From: Thuidium tamariscinum
Lineage: Eukaryota; Streptophyta; Bryopsida; Hypnales; Thuidiaceae
Direction: 5' to 3'
DNA length: 64,000 nucleotides
Assembly: GCA_947034885.2 (NCBI GenBank)
Contig: OX344749.2
Span: 7,145,501-7,209,500, forward strand
The notes under the pieces are model-generated. The model was not told the origin of the DNA. It ran no database searches and saw only the letters and a program-made list of their open reading frames with translations. How positions within the stretch are numbered: the first letter of the stretch is position 1; every line of letters starts with the position of its first letter. Below, one piece after another: positions 58,556 to 64,000 of this stretch. The position numbers and the translations under genes were made by a program.

Positions 58556-60482
58556 AATCTTCATTTCAATCTTCATTTCAATCTTCTATAGGCCTATCTT
58601 GTGGTAGCTCTATGGGGCCAAGGGTAAGGGTGTGTAATAAGAAACAAGGTTTCGGACGGGTAAAACAGGACGGCCAACACGAGTGACCGTCCGGATGATG
58701 GGCCCCTAAACTTCAAACCCATGATGACCAGGAAGCGCCTTTCATCAATGGGAACAACATAAAAGATCGACCATGTGGGCCATTAACCCCACTTCGTCGC
58801 CACAAACACAAAACGGGGCTAATAACTGTCATAAGAATGACTCCATAGCCCGCAACCAAGTTTACGATGCAAAAATTGAAATAACAACTAGCCTCCAAAA
58901 CCGGCTGGGAAAAACAAAAAAATCACAACAAGCCTCCAAAACCGGCTAGGAAAAACAAGCCACAAGCCGCACACATGAATCTTCAATCTTCTCCCCCCTT
59001 GAGTCCCAAATCTTCAACCTTGAGTGTTGAAAACTTCTTTCACTTTCAAACTTGAAGAAATCTTAACAAGAACTAAGTAAAACTAAGTTCCATACAAGCT
59101 GCGACCTTCCATCCAATGTCATAGGTGCTCTAGGAACTCAAATGCTAAGTGCTTTAGCAATTTAGAAAGCTAAGAGCACGAACTAATCACTCACAAAATT
59201 TGAGCCTATTCTAAGATACTGTCCAAAAGTTATATGAGAGCAAAGTTGAGGTTCTCCTCCTTCTTCCTAAACAATCACTACCTTTTTAAATCTCAATAAC
59301 TTTTGATTAAAAACTCCAAATACTAAGTGTGAGAGCAATTTAGAAAGCTCTCACTAATATCTATAACTTGTGAAAATATCACAATGATCTAAGATACTGT
59401 CCAAAAGTTATGAAAGATAGAGTCTCGGCCTTCTCAAATAAGAAGGTATGGAATTCCCCAACCTTTGATACTACATAACTTTTGCATCACAACTCCAATT
59501 CATACAAATAAACTCAATTTGAAAAGATAAAATGATGATCTATCACGTCTCAAATTTTCAATTCCATAAAAGAAACGAACCAAAAGTTGTGGGCGTTGAA
59601 GATACGGCCTCCCTCCTTCAAGTTCAAACTCCACTCCAAAGTTTGTCACCTCATAACTTCTTGATAAAAACTCTAAACGGTAAGTGTCATATGTTTTTAG
59701 AAAGATACACACAAGGACAATACACCCTCCAAATCTCAAGTCAAACAAACAAGTATTACAAAAGTTATATCTTGTTGAAGCCTCTGCCCTCTCAATGGAG
59801 ATCCTTGGGTCTTCACAATTTCAAGCTCTCATAACTTTTGACTCTTAACTCCAAATTCAACTTGTGAACACTCTTTGGAAAGTTCTAAACACAAGGAATG
59901 TCATGCCAAAATTTCATTACTCAATTCTTCATGCTCAATGAGCTACATCAACCCAAAATTCGGCCAAAACTCTCCAAAACACATACACACACTTCTCTCT
60001 CTCCACACACCAACTAACCAAAAAACTCCTCATGAAAAAACTCTCCAAACCCCCCTAAGAGGAGGAAGAAGATCACTCATCAACCCTAAGTTAAGTGGGA
60101 GATGCCCAAATGGATCTCCAAACAACTATTGGCTAAAGGAAAAAAACAAGAACATAAGTTCAAGTTTACTCTCCAAAGCCAATGAAACTCAAAGATCAAA
60201 CTAAAAAATAAACTAATTCTAACTCATAATCTTATCTTCTAAACATATAGATAAAATATAAGATTAAAATTAGATATTAAACTTCAACTAAACTAAATGG
60301 AGGTAAAAACTAAAGTCAAAGAAGAATCCTAAGACTCTAAATCTCATGACTTCATAAAAACCCTCCAGTTTAACATTTTAGTGTTGAACTTCAAACCTAA
60401 ATATAGATTCTAGAACTTGAATTTTAAAATCTAATTTAAATACAAAATACGTATACATTTTAAATAGTGTATTTATTTACAT
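58556..60482. mobile_element. Insertion in gene D, about 1.93 kb, type unknown
   Basis: Splits the D frame between EEIVEVVNTVS and LPVTDSTTCSQ. In minus orientation it starts TGATGTAAATAAATACAC and ends near TTTTCAACATTACC. The flanks TGTCG and TGTCA may be a decayed 5-bp duplication. The interior (59140-59900) has about five diverged units with CATAACTTTTGATxAAAAC, CTCCAAAT and a TTTAGAAAG block. No coding domain seen. Confidence 0.55.
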
Positions 60483-60754
60483 CACGACACCGTGTTTACC
60501 ACCTCAACTATTTCTTCTTCCATTGGCATGAGAGGTTCTTCTTCATGGACTTCAAGAACCAATTCACTTGGAGCTTCAATGACCGGTTCATGTAGAACTG
60601 CTGGTGGACCATCTTGGTTAATTTCATCCACCTGGAGGGCCCTTCATCTTCGGATGCGTTGTTGGCCCTGAGTAGTTGGTGGTTGTGGAGGTGTACGCGT
60701 GCCATCAGAATCATCATCTATAGAGGATTCTTCCATCACATAATTGTCGTGAGG
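60483..60754 (-). pseudogene. Gene D, upstream piece: acidic linker region
   Basis: The minus strand reads EESSIDDDSDGTRTPPQPPTTQGQQRIRR, TGA (60646-60644), then LQVDEINQDGPPAVLHEPVIEAPSELVLEVHEEEPLMP. It corresponds to the SESEEDSDSDGTYAP linker of gene C. The N-terminal domain should lie beyond the MITE and copy 3, outside the window. Confidence 0.7.
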
Positions 60755-61378
60755 GATGATTGCAAGAAACACTTGTCCTATTTGTTGCGTTTTACTACAA
60801 TACTCGTGATTTTTTCCGGAGTACTTTAAAATTAGAAAATTAATTTAAAAAAAATTTGAAAAATATGAATAATGTATATAAACCTCTAAAATGAAGGTTT
60901 TCACCGAAGGAAATTGATAGAAAAATTCTCTAAGTAGGAGAACTTAAAAAGCGCCAAATCTCAAGAAAATACATACCTTCATGTTTTAATTCGGGAAAAT
61001 TAGTAAAATTAAGTAAATACAAAAAATAAAAAGTGGACATTTGCAACAACTTCATGGAGATGGTCATTCATCAAAAAAATCACTAAAATAATACTTTATA
61101 TGTTTCAAAATGCAACCAGAAGGAAGCTCACTTTGTGGACTTCCACACGGCATAAAAATAACTTTCTTCAAAATCCCTCACGTGGAGAGCTATAAGTCTA
61201 TTAGGAGACCATCTCATCCAAATTTCATCTCAAAATCATTAAAAAAAGGTACTCCTTAGTACTAAAAACCCCTAAATTGCCAAGTGTGACATTCAATCAC
61301 TAGTACTATTTTGAAATCAAACTATTTTTGAAAATTATGAAAAAATTAGAGAATGTGTATGGTACCTATGAGTATCTT
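60755..61378. mobile_element. Foldback element of the GGGTGATTGC family, interrupted by copy 3
   Basis: Starts GATGATTGCAAGAAACACTT (60755-) and shares interior words with 7212-8304 and 44775-45519 (CTAAGTAGGAGAACT, GGACTTCCACAC, CCCTCACGTGGAGAGCTATA). Its right end is not in the window because element copy 3 begins at 61379. Confidence 0.7.
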
Positions 61379-64000
61379 TGTCGCAACATAGGGTAAATAA
61401 ATTCCCCATTATACTCCCAAAAATCACTGAAGAGTATAACTAAGTGACTCTAAAGATCGAACCCACGAGATTCTGTGAAGTATCTGGCTTAGTTAAACGA
61501 TTAAGATAGGATAGCCCTGAAACTCTACAATCCGGTTTCTAGATCTAGAACCGGAAACACCAAAACAACCCGAAAACAACAACCCGTTATCTTGTTCAAA
61601 ACCGGTTTTCTAACAATCTGGCCCGGAAAGGATCCGCTCCTTGACTCTTCCGGCTTTCCGGAATTTATCCGTTCCATTAGACTGCAACGGATCCGCTCCC
61701 TAACGGATTCCGTTCCTGGTTTCCTCTCTGGACCAATCCATTCCGGATGATCCGTCCACACCCGTTCCTTGATCCAGTTTAGCTTTGCCTCTGTTTTACC
61801 ATCAGAGGGGTCGCCGCTTAATTTTGTGAGCGGTAGGCCCACCGCTCCTTCCGTGACTTATAGTGGCTGAAGACCTACTTTCTACCCGTTAACTCTAAAA
61901 TTACTCCAGATCCGGTTTGATCCCTCACAACAGTACAGATAAAAATCCGGACTGTAGGTCACACAGAGATCTTCCGTACGATCTTCTCATACTACAACGA
62001 CTTTGACACTACTTTCCGTTCCTAGGGAGTCAGGTGGCTACAAGTGTATCCGTCTGTTCCAACATCAACCAGAACTCTTCCGTTTGCCACAAAGACGGTG
62101 AGACCTCACAGGAGATCGGACACTCAACTAGGTTTCCCACCCAGGAGCTCTAGCACGACTAAGGAATCCCTCCCTCTCGCCTAGCCTAACAATGGCTTTT
62201 TCACCCGGAATCTTAAGTCCTAGAAGCGCTGAGGCACTAGAATTACACTCCCAACTCTTCTCTACCCGTCCTCATATACTCAGATACGGAAAATAAGCAT
62301 CAAAGGGAGAATGTCAACTGCAAAACCATTTGCGTCTTCCTAACTCCGCGTCACGCCGCCTTGCCAACCTCGGGAGATACACACGCAAAGCGAGAGAGAA
62401 TAAAATACACAAGGAAAATGCAAAAGAAAGACTCCCAGTCCACCGCGAGGGGACTGACTTAAATAGTGGGCAAAAAGCAAAAAGCGCCATACAAGTCCGC
62501 CGCGATTAACGCTCGGTGGGTCCGTTCCTACCTACTTCTGAACCGGAACGGATTCCAACCCGCTCCAAGTTCCTAATCCGGACCGGATTATTTCCGGATC
62601 CGTTCCTAAGTCAAAAATTAAAAATACAGGAAATCCTAATATCTACGTATCTGGCTCTGCTACCCTAGATCCTATAGTCGGGCTTTCCGCCCTACTGATC
62701 TGCTCGAAGACCTCGGTGAGGTTCCGATTCCGTTCTCTGTCTGTTGCAACCGGAGCTCCAGTAACCGGGTTCGCAGGAGACTCCGACAACTGAATTGTCG
62801 CCTCCCGGTTACCCGTTGACGCCCGCTCCGACTTCTTGGACTGCGGCGTCTTCTCCTTCCCTGGCCTCTAAGGCAACCCTTCGAAAAGATCCGGAAGAGA
62901 CAGATCGGAGAGTTTGACCGGAATTTCCGTCAGTCTCCAGCTACAGTCTTCCATCTGTTCGGCCGCCTCCCGAACCTTTACCAGAGTTGTCTCCACCTTC
63001 TCGGAGAAGTCGGACAGAATCCGGACTATCCGGCTTCCGGATAGCTTCTTCTCCTTGTGCACCTCCTCGTCAAACAGTTGAGCCCGGATGGCAGCCGATC
63101 CGGGTTCCCTGAATGTCGCCTTCACTTGCTCCACCAGTCTGATGATCTCTGTCGCCATCTCCTTGGTAGCGGCCTCGTTGTCCTTGAGAACAAGGAGCTC
63201 CGCCTTCAAACCGTCAACTTCCTCTTGAAGTTTCCGGTTTTCCGCCTCCTGCTTGGTGAGATCCGCAGGCGAGGCGATGCAATTCCCTACCACGGTCGGG
63301 AGAGTATGATCCGGTTTGCCATTGACCATCCCCGCGATGTTCTCCAGAACAATCCGCTTGATTTCCCAATCCGCTCGGATGTGGCACAGGATGTTTGTCA
63401 ACTTCGCGAATGGATCTTCAGGATCCGATTCTTCTGTTGTCGGTTCGGACGGTCCCGCTCTGCCTTCCGTTCCCGGATTGTGTCGGACCGGAGGAGATTC
63501 CCTCGTGTTCGGTGGTGTGGTCTTCTGCCGCTTCACGAGCGGAACTTCCGGTTCCTCCCCTTTGTCCGAGTCCTCCCGCTTTGTCTCGGATTCAGAGGAT
63601 TCGTCATCATCTGCTGACGTTTCCCCATACGTCAGGACTATCTCCTAAGCGTGCCACGTCTTCTCCTCCATATCCGAGAGGAGCTGTAGATGGTGGTAGA
63701 GGTGGAAGAGATAGGGGGAGATCGGAGTTGCCCTACTCCCTCCCAGGTTCTTCAGCAACCGGGTGATCAACTCCTGTATGATCCGACCCCAGTCCACTTT
63801 CCGGTCCCCGATCAAGGCGCCGAAGATCGTGTTGGCTAGGCCAATTGTCACCCGGGTTGGCTTTTCCGGATGCAGGACCGGAAGCAGAAACTTCAACAGG
63901 CGTCTATGCCTGTCTTCGTTACAGTCCATCACCCGATATCCGTCCTTCGGGTGAGGGGTGCCGTGAAACCTGTTTTGGAGGAAGTCTACCTTCCTCCCGG
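61379..64000 (-). mobile_element. TGTGGCAAG element, copy 3 (partial, minus orientation)
   Basis: Begins with TGTCGCAACATAGGG, the inverse of the element's right end. By comparison with the other copies it should run about 1 kb past the window. The 5 bp before it are ATCTT; the other duplication is outside. The sequence parallels copies 1 and 2 throughout. Confidence 0.85.
62643..64000 (-). pseudogene. Element ORF, copy 3: two in-frame TAG codons, 5' end outside
   Basis: The frame runs from the window edge to TAG at 62645-62643, with stops at 63647-63645 (HA-stop-EIVL; copy 1 has HAQEIVL) and 62870-62868 (EGLP-stop-RPGK; copy 2 has EGLPQRPGK). Both are CAG to TAG. The rest is collinear with copy 2. 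Confidence 0.85.

Overview
The window looks like plant nuclear DNA: AT-rich, gene-poor intergenic tracts packed with transposable elements, one intron-bearing A-type cytochrome P450, TATA-box promoters, and CACTA, TA-target and Stowaway-like MITEs. The transposase-like DUF7869 family and the atypical P450 make me lean to a non-seed land plant (bryophyte, lycophyte or fern). That is recollection, not a search result.

Left third (1-18.3 kb): four loci, namely a truncated pseudogene (A, minus), an intact atypical kinase (plus), an intact coiled-coil protein (B, plus) and a RING-H2 pseudogene (C, minus). Each has next to its 5' end a GC-rich array built on the palindrome GCGACCGCGGTCGC. Three of them share a recognisable leader just inside the array, and C has a weaker trace of it. 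A, B and C share an N-terminal domain (W-C-H-I-x-K-L-F-P ... V-D-W-S-T-[IL]-K), so this is a dispersed, TE-like gene family with a common promoter module.

18.3-30 kb: two divergent genes, a 212-codon minus-strand ORF of unknown function and a plus-strand DUF7869-type transposase pseudogene with three in-frame stops. Upstream of each, apparently in 5' leader or intron sequence, sit 21-bp palindromes (arms TTATCYTCG and CGARGATAA), eleven in total. They may be the two halves of one large DNA transposon, with later insertions between them (a 270-bp CACTA MITE, a minisatellite, a microsatellite).

30-47 kb: foldback/MITE elements, most with TA duplications, around a small island of ordinary sequence (about 37-43.7 kb). 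The island carries a two-exon P450 gene (minus, 522 aa) and a possible 39-aa peptide gene.

47-64 kb: three copies of a ~3.6-kb element that begins TGTGGCAAG, ends TTGCGACA and, where both ends are visible, is flanked by 5-bp duplications. No internal direct repeats (LTRs) were seen. Each copy carries one ~555-codon ORF (copy 2 intact, copy 1 with one stop, copy 3 with two). Its N-terminal half carries the same V-T...A...VDW..I..E pattern as genes A-C. Copy 2 has split a second RING-family gene (D), whose pieces lie at 53.4-54.0, 57.6-58.6 and 60.5-60.8 kb. Copy 3 sits inside a MITE that sits inside D, so a nested insertion order can be read.
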